NCBI GenBank assembly: GCA_002286715.1
Contig: NSJX01000008.1
Location: forward strand, 335,630 to 399,629
Source of the DNA: Dentipellis sp. KUC8613
Lineage: Eukaryota > Basidiomycota > Agaricomycetes > Russulales > Hericiaceae
Length of the DNA: 64,000 nucleotides
Direction of reading: 5' to 3'
Shown here: one piece after another, positions 45,723 through 60,199 of the stretch
Layout: each line of letters opens with the position of its first letter
Position numbering within the stretch: the stretch's first letter is position 1
Position numbers and translations under genes: made by a program
Notes under the pieces: generated by a model
What the model saw: only the letters and a program-made list of their open reading frames with translations
Told to the model about the DNA's origin: nothing
Databases searched by the model: none

Positions 45723-48700
45723 CTACGCGACGGCGACCGCCCCCGCCCCTGCTCCCGCGCTGGCTGCAGCTTCGGCCCCGGCCGCGCGCACGGCGCCGTT
45801 CGGGCCGTACTTGTTGAAGTAGCAGCGGTGGCAGTAGAACTTGGGCTCGGGCGCGCCGCCCGCGGCGGACGAGCGCCCGTTCGTGAGCGACGACGGCGCG
45901 GGGTGGAAGAAGGGCGAGTACGTCGTCTTGCACCGGCTGCAGCGCGGCTCGGGCTCGGACGCTGCGGGCACGGGCGCGGGCGCGGGTGCGGGGGGCGCGA
46001 CGTGGCCGTTCGCGGGGGCGTCCTTGTCTTTCTCTTTCTCCTTGTCCTTGTCCTTCTCTTTGTCCTTCTCCTCGAGGATGTGGTCGAGCCGGCGCGCCTT
46101 GCGCAGGAGCGCGTGCGACTGCGCGATGGGCGCCTGCTTGTACGTCCTGCAGAAGACCTGGAGCGCGGTCTGCGGAGGCGCTGTACGTCAGGACACACGT
46201 GCGGCGGAAGCATGTATGGATAGGGAAGGGAAGCAAGACGCACCTCGCCGAGCTCGTTTGTCTCGCACATGTCCGCGAAGGGGGGCCGTCTGCCGCCCTC
46301 GTGGTTCTTGCACCGGACCACGGCCTGCATGCTCCCGACGACGCCGTTGAAGGATACCGTCGTCGCTGTGTCGCGGCGCGCGGCCTTAATCTAGCGGAGC
46401 GCAAGGACGAGGACGATCGTCAATCACAAGCGCGAGGCGAAGAAGGGAAGGCTCAGCAGAGCGGACGTACCGGCTGGATCTCGAATCCAAACTTGTACCC
46501 CCGGTTCCAAGCACACGAGACGTGGAACTCGCGAGGGCACTCGGTGCACTTAATCACCGCACCTTGGGGCCTGTCACAAAACCAGCATTTCTGATTGCGG
46601 TTGCGTCATGTCAGCGCGGCGCGCCCCAGGAGGGCAGCTGGCGTTCGGCTTACTGAGGACCATCGATGGCTGGGGATCGTGCTGATCCCTTCGACAACGC
46701 GCAGGCGGGAGGAGTCGGAGAAGGTAACCTCGGGCGTGAAGACGGCGCAGAGGACGTGCGCCCAGCCTTGGCCTTCGGTCGGCTTGCACATGCGGAGGAA
46801 GGTGTCTGGTGGAGGCATTATCCCGTCCTTGTTCCTGCGGTCGCGTCGGGGAGGAGGACAGAGTACGCAATCCGTGTTCTATTTGGATATGTCAGTCAAT
46901 GACCGTGAAGTGTGTGTGCAGAAGGACTAACGAGGGATGCCTCAGCAGTCTTTTCGTTTCGGCACAGATCACACGTCCATGAATCGTTGTTCTGCGGATC
47001 TGGGATCGCACCACAAGCACCTGAACGGGCGAGTAAGCTTCTGCAACAAGCAAAGGTATATCGCAGCATTTGTGAACATACCTGCATGTGCCCGAGTCCC
47101 ACATTGTGAACACTTCAGCACCTTACCGACAGGCCCATTCTTGTTGCAAGCCAAGCACCTCAACTGCGGTGCAGAAGGGGTATTGACAGGGGGCGGGGTC
47201 GACTGTGCCGACGACCCTCGCTTGGCGCGTTTGGAAGGTGGAGCGGTCAAAGGCGTGCCCTCACGCTTCTCTGTTGCCTTCACCTTCGCAGCGACAATCT
47301 CCTCGCGCAGCGGCCGCAGGTGGTTCAGATCAGCGTACTTTCGCCAGCTGGTGCCGCAGTTGTCACAGAGCACATTCGTGATGAGGCCTTTGGGAGCCTT
47401 CCACCAGACCTTGGACTCGCGGCTGCGACATGCGCCACAACTGCTGTTGGCCTTGGTGGGCTGCTTCACGATGGAACCCTCCTCGTCCGAGTCGATGTCC
47501 AGATTGTGTGACTGCGACCTGGAAGTCGTTGTGCCCTTGCCGACTTCACCAAGAAGTCTTGCACGCTTATTCTCCTCGCCGACTTTATCGCTGTAGATGT
47601 CGTCAGCAGCAAGATACGTGCATGCGGGGAATTAAGCTCACTTCTTCCAATGGCCGTAGTATCGTACGACCTCAGCGATGGTGCGTGTTCCCACTTCGTC
47701 TCGGACGGGTCGAAGCTCCGCGCCGTGGACAAGAATAGCATCTTCGAACGCGGCCTTCTCGTCGTCGTCCCATTCCCGATCCGTGTACCGCGTTTCCACC
47801 TTCTTCCACTGAAAGAAAAACGCCGATTAACCGCCGCGGACTTGTCAGTGTGGGGTAGATTCCCCACGAAAAGCTTACCTTCTCTAGTCGGAAGGGATTC
47901 GCCATGTTCACTGTTGAGAAACTGCGCCCTGCAATCCATGCGTCGGAGAAGCGCTTTGTGACCTCCGTAAGCCAGTCTACACTAGACTTGACATCAATCT
48001 TCGATGTCAGCTTATTCCTCCTCGCATGCACTACATTGCCGCCAAATCGTCAGCAAACTTGCTCCTGAAGAATCATAAGAAATTAAATATACAGACTTTC
48101 GTTAACTAAAGAGGAGATTGATGACGTCAGCACGGTGACACCAGTTGAGAAGGAACGGTTCACACGCACCTTCTGCTTCGGACATCTTGTCGACTCTGCT
48201 GAGAACTTCGATGGTGGCGTCCCCACCACGTTCTTCCAGATCTACAACATGCGGGGATTAGAACATGTCGCGTGCTGTCCTCGCGCTGGAGTGCGCACCA
48301 GGATCACGCGGAGACCCCACTGCGGGGACAGTAGCTTGGTACTTGGGTCCCAAACGCGTTGCGGCACGAGGGAATATGAGGTCGTCGGGATCTGAGAAGC
48401 GGGGTCAGGATTAGACCATCAGGTCTCTCAAAATGGATCTCACCAAGGGTATCCTCTGCTACTGTATACAGCCTACGCACGAACGCACCCCGCGTCAGCT
48501 CTTCACATAACACGAACACGCGCCCCCGCCGCCTCAGAAATGGACCACGCACCCAAAGTACCGGAACGGCCACATTTTGAAATGCTTCACTTCGAACTTC
48601 TCCTCCTTCTCGGCCAGACTTCGGTCCTTGCGAGGCCGGCCGCGGCCACGGGCCGGCGGGGCGTTCGACTTGGGCTTGGTGAGAGGCGTCGGGTGTCGCA

Positions 48701-49723
48701 CAACATGGCCCTCGACGGCCTCCTCGTGTGCCTTCGAGCAAGGTGCACACGTCCAGCCGTAGCCGCGCGTGGGCTTTGCGATGAGGGGCGGCGTGACGCA
48801 TGACATGTGGAAGTAGTTCTTGCAGCTGTCACAGCGAACTGATTCGGCGCTATGGGGAAGGCGTCAGAGAACGCGCAGGATGAGGCATATGAACGGAGAT
48901 GAGCGCACGGGGGACACCATTTCTCGCAGGTGTGGCAGTGTCGGAGGGTATCTGTGAGGTCGGGGACGACTTCCTTCTCCGCGACTACGTACTCGTATCT
49001 TGAGATGAGGGTATTCCTGATGTTGTCAGGGACTGTTGCGGCGAAACATGACAGCATCAATGGGCGCTGCCATGCAGGACAGATGGAGCTGTAAGGCAAG
49101 ACGACTCACGATTGCGCACACTGGTGGACGGAATGACCTCGAACTCCTTCTTGATATACGGGTCGAACAGCCTGTTGAAATAAAACCTATCCGGACGCTT
49201 CTTCCACCCCGCGAGGTCGGTGACCTTGTCCCTGTGCACGACGAAGCATTTTGCGCGCAGCTGGTTGATGTCGCAGATCTCGGAATATATTGCCGCGAGC
49301 AACAGGCGGGCGTCCGCGACAGGGCGGTCAGAGACGTCGCTCGGGCGGTAATACCATGCGAGGCGGACACGAGTGTAGACAGTGGAGTCGGGAGCTTTTT
49401 CCTTTGATTTGCCTTTAGCGGCGGAGTCGGTAGAGGCGGAGGGAGAGTCGGAGGTGGTGGAGTGTTGAGGGCGCGCGGTACCTTCCGGGGGCAGGAACTC
49501 CATGATGCGCGCCACCGAGTAAGGGGTCCCATCCCGCACGGCCCAGCTGGGAGAACAGTAAACGTGGTCTTTGAATAATTTACGGAATGTGAATGTGAAT
49601 ATAGTATTCAGAGTAGAGAGTAAAGGTGGCCATTAATAAAGAGTGCAATTGGACGAGGGCAGGTGGATTTACCGTTCACTTTCACCTCCTCGCCGTTTTT
49701 GAGTGTGATGGTAAATGGTGCCA
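45723..49723 (-). CDS. snt2: Snt2-like chromatin reader: BAH, PHD, ELM2/SANT, GATA-type finger, extended PHD
   Basis: Nuclear multi-domain reader; yeast Snt2 acts in a complex with Ecm5 and Rpd3 and has ubiquitin-ligase activity on histones. The ATG at 49723 gives MAPFTITLKNGEEVKV. Order: BAH (YCSPSWAVRDGTPYSVARIM, VYTRVRLAWYYRPSDVSDRP, FVVHRDKVTDLAGWKKR); first PHD (CHTCEKWCPP, VRCDSCKNYFHMSCVTPPL, GYGWTCAPC); ELM2-like (LIFPRAATRLGPKYQATV); SANT (WDDDEKAAFEDAILVHG, IAEVVRYYGHWKN); GATA-type finger (CGACRSRESKVWW, LCDNCGTSWRKYADL); second PHD (CLACNKNGPVGKVLKCSQC); extended PHD (CVLCPPPRRD, GWAHVLCAVFTPEVTF, CWFCDRPQGAVIKCTECP, FHVSCAWNRGYKFGFE). The C-terminus has a (D/E)K repeat and another four-Cys cluster (CSRCKTTYSPFFHP, FYCHRCYFNKYGP). 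More than ten short introns. Confidence 0.9.
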
Positions 49724-51407
49724 TAACTCGAATGATGAGTAGATATTATACCGCCTGACTTGCTCCGAATGACCCTTTGATTATTCCCAGGCCTCTTTCT
49801 TTTGTCTGCTAGATTGAAGATCGCTGAGCTGGGCGACCCTTGGATCCCAGGAAGACGGGAGGCAGGAAAGAAAAAAGGATATTGATGGGAGATGTGAGAG
49901 CAAGAGCTCGAAAAGAGAGGAAGGTGGGTTTTTACAGGACGGAGGGGACGGTCGAAGTGGTGATGGGCAAGACGACAGTTGTGTCTGTGTCCACCGAATC
50001 CCTGAAGTGGGATCTGTGTAGAAACAAACTCCGACCGCCTTACAATTCAGACGACTCTGCACGAACAACCGGCCACATCTCTCTTGCTTATCTGTACGCT
50101 TCTGTGGCGTGCCCAGAACCCAGCCCCTTCCTCGTCTTTCGAACCAAAAGTTTCTGAGTTGCCCAGATATATTGTTGTCCATCCGCATCACTCGGATTGT
50201 CACTCAAAGCTGCATGATTCCCCGCTCGCCCTCGTCATAGGTGTGCGCTCACTTCTAGCTACTGAATATTTTATTTCAATGCCACTTCTTGTCCTTTTGG
50301 GGTCTAATAGACACGACTACACCATTTCTGATGGGACGGCCACTTCTCGACTGTTGACGAAGGTCGCCGCGCTGGCTTCCAGCGTTTTCGGTGTCCGACC
50401 GCTCGTCTATCCCTCAAAGCGCGCTGACCCTCGGTCACTCGGAACACGGTGGCGTACGCCTGGACCACCAAAAGGAGCTTACAGCGATTATGAGGTCTAC
50501 CGTCTCCCCCCGAGGCCGAGTCTCTCGCCTTCTAAGTAAGTCCTGAGCTGTGCTACAGCCCCGCAGAGGGCGGTCTCCGCTGTGCCGTGCCTCTTGGATG
50601 TGGCTTGATATTTCCCGCTTGTCGTCCGTCCCTATTCCTGTCGTGCGCTTGGTTATTTGCAGCTTTCCGACGACGTGGGAGCGCACGTTGACTGCGGCTT
50701 GACTGGACCCCGTCTTGGTTCGCGGAGCCATACTTCGATGGGGTTAAGGTTGTCGGTTATATCCTCGGCTTGTAAATGAAGCGACCGGCTTCGCCTCGTT
50801 TGAAAGTGCTGCTCAACGGCAGGGAAAAATGCGCCGACCAGTAGACGATAGTTCAGGTGGAGGTTGGATGAGGGGCCCATAAAAAGCGGACGATATTGGA
50901 TCACTATTCCCCTTTTGGAAATTTCTTGCCTTGGTTGTCAGCAATGAACTCGGCAAGCTGCTTCTTGGGGACCCTTCTCGCTCTGCACGATAGGTTTCCT
51001 GCATTCAATGGACAGAGCTTGTGTGACCGCGTGAGAGTTTCAAGACCTGAGAAATTTAGTGACTAGTGTTCTTCCCATATAACGTGCGCCTCGTGGTTCT
51101 GAATTCAACATCTAGATCCTGGGCGCTTAATTTCTGTGCCTGCACGATATTTCCACGTGACCGCGCCGCGTCTGGCGCGTGAACACGAAGTTCGTGCCTC
51201 TTGTCTTCGACCCATCCAACCGTTCAAGTCTCCTGCAAGTCCAGATCGTCAGCACCATTCAATCTGTGCTTCAGAAGGTGATTTTGAAGACAAGAAAGTT
51301 CTGTCCGAAAGGACGTTCAACCACGCCACATACTGGTCAGCACGCGGCGTGCTATCTGCCGTGCAGTTGCTAATCGTCTTTATTTCTAGACTAGCGAGCC
51401 ATTTCGG
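49724..51407. other. Intergenic region between divergent Snt2-like and ADIP-like genes
   Basis: About 1.7 kb. A frame of 151 codons at 50084-50539 has no recognised motif and no clear partner exons, so I do not call a gene. The right 250 bp contains likely 5' UTR of the ADIP-like gene, including a possible leader intron ending at about 51389. Confidence 0.4.
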
Positions 51408-54161
51408 ATGGAAAAGACTCCAAAGAGGCTTGTGCACTGGGCCCTTGAATACAGCAACTCTTCATTCGCGTCGCCTATCTCCGAGGCGTCGTCATCGGAA
51501 TCAGTCAATTCCTCGTCCACCCTCCAATATGTCAACTCGCAGCTCGTAGCGCATGGTTTCGCACAATCTCCGGGACTTGTGCTCGACGGGCTGTCCAACT
51601 CGGACTCTGAGAAGGTCGTGAAGTGCTTAATGGGTATGTTAAGTCAGAGAATGGTGCGTCACGCTATACTCGTTTCGAACACGAGGTACTGAGGAGACTG
51701 CGCTTTCAGGAAGATATGACCCGTACAGAAGATCTGACAACGAAATACAGAACGTTAACGTATGACCACGAAAGACTGGTCTCCTTGCACCGGTCGGCGA
51801 CCGAGAAAGCAGCGAACGCGGAGCGAGAGACGAATCTCCAGAAATCGAAACTCGCGTATGCAGTACTGTGTACTCGATGACACCCCGTCGCTCATCTTTA
51901 CCCAGAACTGCAACACGCGCGCTGCAGCAGAGCGAGGCCGCGCACAAGCACACGACCAATGAACTACAGCGAACGCGCACGTCCCTGCAGGCCCTCCGCT
52001 CGCAACACCAAGCCGAGATCAAGAAGAAAGAGAAGGACATCGAGCGGATGACGGAGAAGTGGTCCAAGCTCTCCGATTCGCAGCTCAAGCTCGGCTCGGT
52101 CCCGAGCGGCATGACGATCCAGTGCGCGAATGCCGACGTCCTGGAAGGCAGGCCAGATGCCATATTTATGGGAGGACGAGGGCTGGTGGATACTGCTTTG
52201 GAGGAGGCGGAGGAGGCATGCAAGCAGTTGAGGGAAGAGAACAAGGAGCTTAAGGCCCTGATTGTGGATGTCGCCAATGCGGTCCAAAAGATCCTGCACA
52301 AAGCAACGAAGGAGGACCCTGATGACCTCGACTATGTACGTCCCAACAACTCTTTCAGGAAATCACCTGCTCATCGCCATCTAGCCCCCGCCTCTGAGTG
52401 ATCTTGATCTCTTTGCACTGGGCCCACCGGATGTGACGTTCGACAAACTGAGCACTCTGCTGACATCTCTTCGGAATGCTGTAGCCGCTTTGCGATCAAC
52501 AGATGATGTAGCGCCACGCTCTTCCGTCCTCGAAACGCCAAAATCGGAAGACGGTAGGACACGAGCTCGCACGGAGGACATCGAGCAACTCCAGAAGACG
52601 ATTACCACTCTACGTTCCGAATTAGGTACGCGCCAGTCGTCTTTTCTCCTTATATCCTTTCTTTTGACGTTCATTGCGCAGATAAGGCGCAAAAGGAATC
52701 GTCAAACTATGCGAGCCAGGCACAAGCTCTGTTCGAGCGCGTCTCTGCCGATGCTCAGTTGCACAGGTCGTCCAGTGGCACGCAAGCCATGTCGTCGCGA
52801 GACGCCGCACAGGAGCAGCTGGATCAGAGGCAGAGCGAGCTCGAACAAGAGCACGCGGCCATCTCAGAAGCTGCTGTGCGACTAGGAAAAGAGAGAGCAG
52901 ACCTCGAGGTGATGATCATTCATTCCTCGGAACACTTGTTTCAGTACATCTTGACGACGTTTGACAGGCTGAGCGTATCAAGTTCTTGGAGGAAAAACGC
53001 TCGTGGCAGGTCGAGATGATGCTCTCGGAGCGTCCACCACCACCACCAGATCCCGTCGAACCCGCTCCACTTCCCTCATCAATGCCCTCACCCCACAGAT
53101 CTCCCCGCAAGCAGAAACTGAAGCTGAGCTCACCACGGAAATCGCCAAGGAAAGTCTCCGCCGGCAAGAGGCCACGCCTGGGGCACAACAGGTCTTCCTC
53201 GGGCGGGCTGAAGGCGTCCACATCGAAAGTGGTACCCTCCTACGAGACCGAGGTCATCCCGCCTCTCACAGGCTCCCTACTCCCGACAACCTTCGTTCTA
53301 CCGCCCCCATCCCCGCAATCGCGCTTCCCGCCCCGAAGCGACGCCCTCCTGGCCCCGCCCGCAAGCACGCCAGACGCGATCATGCAGTCCAAGTCCGAGC
53401 CCGCGCTCCCGCGAGAGCCGCAGGCCTCAGGCTCGTCCCTCCCAGCCTCCAAATCCGAAACAAACCTCCATGCCTACGCGCACCCACAGCCCTCCACCAC
53501 ACCCCCATACACCGACTCCTCCCCGGACTCCTCGGGCGAGCCCCCCGCACAGACGCCCCCGCGCCTGCCCTTCCCGATGGCGAAGCCCTTCGTCCCGCGC
53601 ATGATCCACGCGTACTCGCCCGCCAAGCCCAGCCCGCTCAGCCGCATCCTGATGCTCGGCGACTCGCCCGAGGGCGCCGCGCTGCCTGCGCCGACATTTG
53701 AAGGCGCGCTGGACGCGGTGAACGAGGACGATGAGATGCTCGATGCGGAGCTGCTGCCTCCGGAGGAGGAGCCCCCGCTGCGCGAGAAGAAGCTCGAGAA
53801 GAACGTGGAGTCCGCGCCGGTGTCGAAGAGGCGTGCGCCAGCTGGGCATGAGCCCGGCGCGAAGAAGTCGGTGGATAAGGGTAAGGGCAAAGCTAGCGCA
53901 CCGAGTGCACCGAGTACGCGCAGTCGCAGTGCGGCCGGTGGCGAGAAGGGCGAGAAGGAGAACACGTCCAAGCGCCCCGCGAAGTCCTCTGCCGCACGGA
54001 GCTCGAGTACAACGGCAGCAGCACCCGCGCCGGCACCGGCGCCTGCGAAGACGTCGGTGGGCGCGGCAGCGTCGGCGGCGGCGAAGGGCAAGCTGGGGGT
54101 GAAGAGGAAGGCGCCGGCGGATGGCGAGTCTGCGCCTGCGAGTCGCGGCTGGCGGGGATAA
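51408..54161 (+). CDS. Coiled-coil protein, ADIP (afadin/alpha-actinin-binding) family
   Basis: Fungal member of the ADIP/SSX2IP family, whose animal relatives work at centrosomes and junctions; the fungal role is not established. Start MEKTPKRLVHWALEYSNSS at 51408. The diagnostic N-terminal block is QYVNSQLVAHGFAQSP, LVLDGLSNSDSEKVVKCLMG and MLSQRM, then, after the intron 51655-51709, EDMTRTEDLTTKYRTLTYDH and ERLVSLHRSATEKAANAERE. A long coiled coil continues through about residue 450 (QQSEAAHKHTTNELQRTRTS, EIKKKEKDIERMTEKWSKLS, AAQEQLDQRQSELEQEHAAI). The C-terminal 350 residues are Pro/Ser/Ala-rich with basic SPRK repeats (SSPRKSPRKVSAGKRPRLG) that could contact DNA or microtubules. It ends ESAPASRGWRG. 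Confidence 0.82.
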
Positions 54162-54530
54162 GGCGCGCGGAGAAGGTCCACTGGCATGCTCTTCTTTGCT
54201 CTCACGTACGTCCTTTAGCTTCGTTGGAGTCGCCGTCTGTCCAAGTTAGGTTTGTCGTGCTCGTTCGCTTGCAATTGCTTTCCTTGTCGCTGTTCGGTGT
54301 ACGAGTACGGCTTAGTCCATGTACTAGTACAGATACAGATACCCGTATGTCGCATTGCATTAGTACTCCTACACATGATGATATAGTTACAAGCTCGATA
54401 TATCCGTCCAGTCCAGTCATTCCCCTTTAGATCATGCATCACGTCGTGCGGTAGCCAATCCGCACACCGACAGTCCAGTCTATCCCAATTCCGAGTCCCT
54501 CATAGCAGGCGGGTGTGCCGCAGATCGGCA
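54162..54530. other. 3' intergenic region of convergent genes
   Basis: About 370 bp holding 3' UTRs of the ADIP-like and monooxygenase genes. No gene is seen. Confidence 0.45.
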
Positions 54531-57168
<2,638 letters not shown>

Positions 57169-58363
57169 CTCAGGTCAATCGAGGGGCTCAAGTAAATCAA
57201 GAAAGAGATGGCGGGGGGTGTTTGGGTGGATAGGATGCGGAGAGGAGGGTGGGGGGCTGGAGAGGCTGCATGACCGCTCTTTATTGGGATCCGAAGGGGC
57301 CAAGTGCAGTGTGCAGAGGGTCAGAATGGGGGCAAATACTGCCGCTGGCTTTCAATCCGTCAGCGCTCTGACCGCCATCATTGCCTCTTTTGGTGTCCGT
57401 TTGCTCACCACCTCCTCATCAATATAACTCCCTTACGTTCGAACGCTCGCTCTCCTCTTCGGATCTTCGCCGTGCGCATGCGTTCCTTGTTCATCGCCGA
57501 TAGCGCGCATTTCAGGGCTTTTCTTTCCTCTGTGCAATTTTTTTCCAGTGAGTTTTCGAGTAGGTCTGCGTTTCCGGCGGTAATTTCCCCGCACTGGAAG
57601 GTCCGGGGTACCCCGCACGACATTTCAACATTAGCCCTGCACTCTATGGACACAAACGTCGATCTCGAAATTCGGATCATGCATAATCATGGTCACCCCC
57701 TGCACTAGTCAGGGAAACAGCTAAAGTTCAGCAGGAGCAAGTCAGACACGATATAATAGGCATCACTTCCAACGCGACATTCGTCCCGAATGGACAATTA
57801 CGGACATCGATGCGCGAAGCGGCGTATCTTCCTGCCATGTGTGCTCAAGGCCACATCGACTTCGACGGGGGCGCCAGCATTGAGTCGCAGCCCTGCACCC
57901 TGTTCCCGGATTCTTCCTGTAATGATGACAACTGGCTTCACCAGGCTCTTTCCAAAGTAAGATCAGGGACTCCCATCGTTTCCGCCAGGGGTCCGTGGTG
58001 CTAATCTGCCTAGACGTGTCGAAACGGGTTATCGTTGTGTCTTCGCCGACCAGATGACCTTATAGAGGAAGAGAGCTGATCATGCTGGTGAAGGGCGATC
58101 TATACATCCAGATCCTTGAAGCACTCTATCCGCGTAAGGCTTGAGAATGGCCATGGTTTACAACGGCTATCGTAAGGATACTGACAGAGGCTGTTCATAC
58201 ACGTATATACAGTATGCACTGTACGAGTGTAGAGTACGTAGAGGAAATAAAGTCCAAGATACAGCACAGACAACAATTCGACGCGAATGAATACAGAGCG
58301 GCAAAACACAGAGCACGAGAACCAGGAGAAAGCGAAAAGGAGCTCGTAACAGTCGGAGTGACT
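57169..58363. other. Intergenic region with no recognisable gene
   Basis: About 1.2 kb upstream of the monooxygenase and downstream of POLD4. Short frames only, none with a motif. The monooxygenase promoter lies at its left end. Confidence 0.4.
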
Positions 58364-59204
58364 TTACACCTCGCCATAGAATACACATTGCGCATACTGA
58401 TCGTCTTCGAGTCCTTCCTTCGTCACTAATATGTCGCGTACCTAGACAGGAGAAGTGAGTGACGAATGAGAGCGCGTTGGGTGTGTATATGCGTCACACC
58501 AGTCATTTGTAGACGTACCTCTGATGGTGGGTCGAGACCAAGCGCCTCTGCGCGCTCCCAACGCTCAAGACGACTGACGCCGACGCAGGGTCCATACTCG
58601 TAGGATCTAAGACACAACACCTAGGTGAATACAAGAACACCGAGTAGATCACATCGAGCACATACAAGTCGAACACCCGGAGGATATGGTGGACACTCTT
58701 CTGTCCCTCCGCATGAACTAGACAGCATACAGTCAGTCAATGAGCGTCCGCCAAGTATAGAATCACCACAAACGCACCTGGCGGCAGATCCCCCATCTTC
58801 GACCGCGCCTCACCAAGCGCCTTCCTCCACCGCTTGTCTCCCGGGTCCAGCTTCTCCCTCTTCGCAAGCGGCGGAATCTCCACCCCGTCCGTCACTTGCG
58901 ACACGGCCGCGCGCGCAATCTCCGCCTCCGACACCACGACCTCCACCTCCGCCTCGTCCGCGCCCAGCTTCCGCTTCTTCGCGGGCGCAGCGCCATTGTC
59001 GGGCTCGACAGCAGGTTTGGCGGGGCTGCTGCCCGACAGGGTGCGGATGTTGATTGGCCGCTTGGATGAGGGCGTTAGAGACTGTTTGGATTTGGCCCCG
59101 GCCGTCGTCGCGCTCGAGGTGCGCTTCACGGACGCGAAGGGCAGCGTGCCCTGTTTCGCGCTGGTAGAGCTGCTCGACCTCCGGGGGTGTTTGGTCGTCG
59201 CCAT
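58364..59204 (-). CDS. cdm1: DNA polymerase delta subunit 4 (p12/Cdm1)
   Basis: Small accessory subunit stabilising replicative polymerase delta. Start MATTKHPRRSSSSTSAKQG at 59204. The basic, disordered N-terminus contains KQGTLPFASVKR, which resembles a degenerate PCNA-interacting motif. An acidic/basic linker follows (PAKKRKLGADEAEVEVVV). The conserved C-terminal domain reads DKRWRKALGEARSKMGDLPP, HHILRVFDLSYEYGPCVGVS, RLERWERAEALGLDPPSEV and ends DDQYAQCVFYGEV, the hallmark end of this family. At least three introns, including one between DL and SYEYG and one before the final exon (58364-58427). Fission yeast and mammals have this subunit; budding yeast lacks it. Confidence 0.92.
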
Positions 59205-59379
59205 GATGGTGCTCCTAGGCTATAAAGTGAGAATGATACAAAGTTCGGGTGGGTTTGGTTATTTGGGATGACGCTGAATGTCGAGTCAAGATAGAAGCAG
59301 CGGCCCGGGCGAGCTGCGATCGTAATGGCGGACATAACGCGATGCAAGTTGTGAACTAATTGCTTTGCGGCAGCAACAT
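59205..59379. other. POLD4 promoter region
   Basis: 175 bp between POLD4 and the tRNA-Ile on the opposite strand. No other feature is seen. Confidence 0.35.
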
Positions 59380-59499
59380 GGCCGACTAGCTCAGCTGGTT
59401 AGAGCGTCGTGCTAATACTTGACTGCAAAGCTTCCAGTTCTGGCAGTGGCGCAGTTCGGGTACACGCGAAGGTCTTGGGTTCGATCCCCACGTTGGCCA
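59380..59499 (+). tRNA. tRNA-Ile (anticodon AAT) with 46-nt intron, third copy
   Basis: Exons 59380-59417 and 59464-59499 join to the same 74-nt sequence as the copies at 22259 and 34618. The insertion 59418-59463 lies exactly between loop positions 37 and 38 (CTAATA / A), the canonical tRNA intron site, so endonuclease splicing would restore the intronless sequence. The insert contains tggcgcagttcggg, which resembles a polymerase III A box. Flanking 5' sequence differs from the other copies apart from a few bases before the gene. Confidence 0.92.
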
Positions 59500-60199
59500 T
59501 GTACGAGTCGCTTCCCAGGATATTTTTCTTGCCTTCCGAAAGGCTCTCACTAATACTGACACTGTTCCCGAGTGACAGACACATAACGCACAACCCTCAA
59601 CGTAACGTATCAGCCCCGGGGTCATCAGTGTATTTATCATGCTAAGCCTGGAGTACTTGAGCTTCGCTGGCACGCGTGGTATCCGAAATCCAGAAGCTCA
59701 ACTTGGGAAGTAAACATGGCACGCGTACGAGCACAACAGCTACAGTGACGCTGGGGTCCTCTCTCCTCGAGAATTGGGTCATGGCGTACGAAAGACAGCT
59801 CTCAGACAGCTTGGTGTCAAGATTCGCTGGATTGAACGGGAGTTAAGTGCTCGACTCATATTCCGCAGCGGTGACACCAAATATGGCCCTCTTTGCTTCT
59901 AAATCCAGCATGCATCACTTAGACTGTCATTCTATTCAATACCGTCAAGGTCAGTTCCGTATCGTGCGGAATTTGTATCTTTTCTCAGCTTCCGTGGAAC
60001 GCTCTGACCAGAGCAGTATGCAGATTCCGCAGTCCCTTTGGCTTCGACGAAGCATACAGTTTCCAAGATAAGTACTACCGGCCACGATTGGGAGATAGAT
60101 AGCGATTCCGATGCGCCAGCTGATCCTTCGCACCGACACTTAAACAGGAGGTCTGTCGACTGCCCGTTGACTCTATTTCTCGCCATACCGTCCATCAGG
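59500..60199. other. Intergenic region upstream of the BTB gene
   Basis: About 700 bp between the tRNA and the BTB start codon. The frame of the BTB gene is open back to 60038 but has no ATG there, so this part is probably 5' UTR. Confidence 0.4.

Noticed and set aside
50084..50539. 151-codon plus-strand frame between Snt2-like and ADIP-like genes
   Set aside because: No recognisable family, no clear splice partners and ordinary length for chance in this composition; left as intergenic.
60038..60199. Extending the BTB protein start to 60038
   Set aside because: The frame is open but begins with TTG; the first ATG in frame is 60200 and the upstream residues do not look like the family.
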